From NCBI GenBank assembly GCA_946611445.1, contig CAMODP010000037.1, forward strand, positions 1-13,130: a stretch of 13,130 bases of DNA, written 5' to 3'. Within the stretch, counting starts at the first letter, position 1. The number at the start of each line of letters is the position of its first letter. This stretch comes from an uncultured Eubacterium sp. GTDB taxonomy: Bacteria; Bacillota; Clostridia; Lachnospirales; Lachnospiraceae. Under the pieces are notes generated by a model. It was not told the origin of the DNA, made no database searches, and saw only the letters and a program-made list of their open reading frames with translations. Below, piece by piece: positions 13,104 to 13,130 of the stretch. The translations under genes and the position numbers were made by a program.

Positions 13104-13130
13104 CGCCGGGCTGCGCGTCAGCTCTGCTGA

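Noticed and set aside
12905..13130. EutV-type ANTAR antiterminator target (dual hairpins) ahead of eutL
   Set aside because: Two small hairpins are present but their loops are AGA-type and do not show the six-base loop with A at position 1 and G at position 4 expected for ANTAR targets, and no terminator with a U run is associated.
12932..13130. Plus-strand open frame starting ATGAAGAAC and running to the window edge
   Set aside because: It lies inside the inverted repeat, is antisense to the operon and has no ribosome binding site. Open frames through GC-rich palindromes are common by chance.

Overview
The window looks like chromosomal DNA of a fairly GC-rich gut-type Clostridia/Lachnospiraceae relative. 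This is an inference from the gene content, the strong AGGAGG-type ribosome binding sites, the Ser/Ala/Glu-rich secreted proteins and the eut-type gene order. No rRNA, tRNA, CRISPR array or transposase was seen.

From 12904 down to 4661, eleven tightly packed minus-strand genes form the distal half of an ethanolamine-utilisation (eut) bacterial microcompartment operon. In transcription order they are: eutL (trimeric shell), eutE (CoA-acylating aldehyde dehydrogenase with a C-terminal encapsulation-type tail), eutM/pduA-type hexameric shell, a fusion of EutT (cobalamin adenosyltransferase) with PduL (phosphotransacylase), eutJ, a small unnamed protein with an encapsulation-like helix, eutN (pentameric vertex), pduS-like Fe-S flavoprotein, pduT-like Fe-S trimeric shell protein, eutS/pduU-type shell protein and eutP/pduV-type GTPase. 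A strong intrinsic terminator follows eutP. The signature lyase (eutBC), the reactivase (eutA), any eutH/eutQ and any EutVW regulator are not in the window. If present, eutBC should lie beyond position 13130. Together the genes would build the shell, oxidise acetaldehyde to acetyl-CoA, convert that to acetyl-phosphate while recycling CoA, supply and reduce cobalamin, and pass electrons through the shell (PduS/PduT).

Upstream of eutL, 12905-13130 holds a roughly 140-bp imperfect inverted repeat and a second perfect hairpin. It is probably a repetitive or RNA-structured element inserted in the operon.

From 4495 to 259 on the minus strand lie an EamA/DMT exporter, two secreted paralogues of the YkuD/ErfK-type L,D-transpeptidase fold, a decayed AEC-transporter remnant between those paralogues, and a 74-aa conserved-looking small protein overlapping the second paralogue. 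In both paralogues the expected catalytic His and Cys appear replaced by Arg and Ser. At the left edge (1-165, plus strand) is the C-terminus of a probable HATPase/anti-sigma-factor-type protein, separated from the minus-strand genes by a bidirectional terminator.

The most interesting points are the EutT-PduL fusion, the paired apparent pseudo-transpeptidases, the PduS/PduT module inside a eut operon, and the structured element ahead of eutL.
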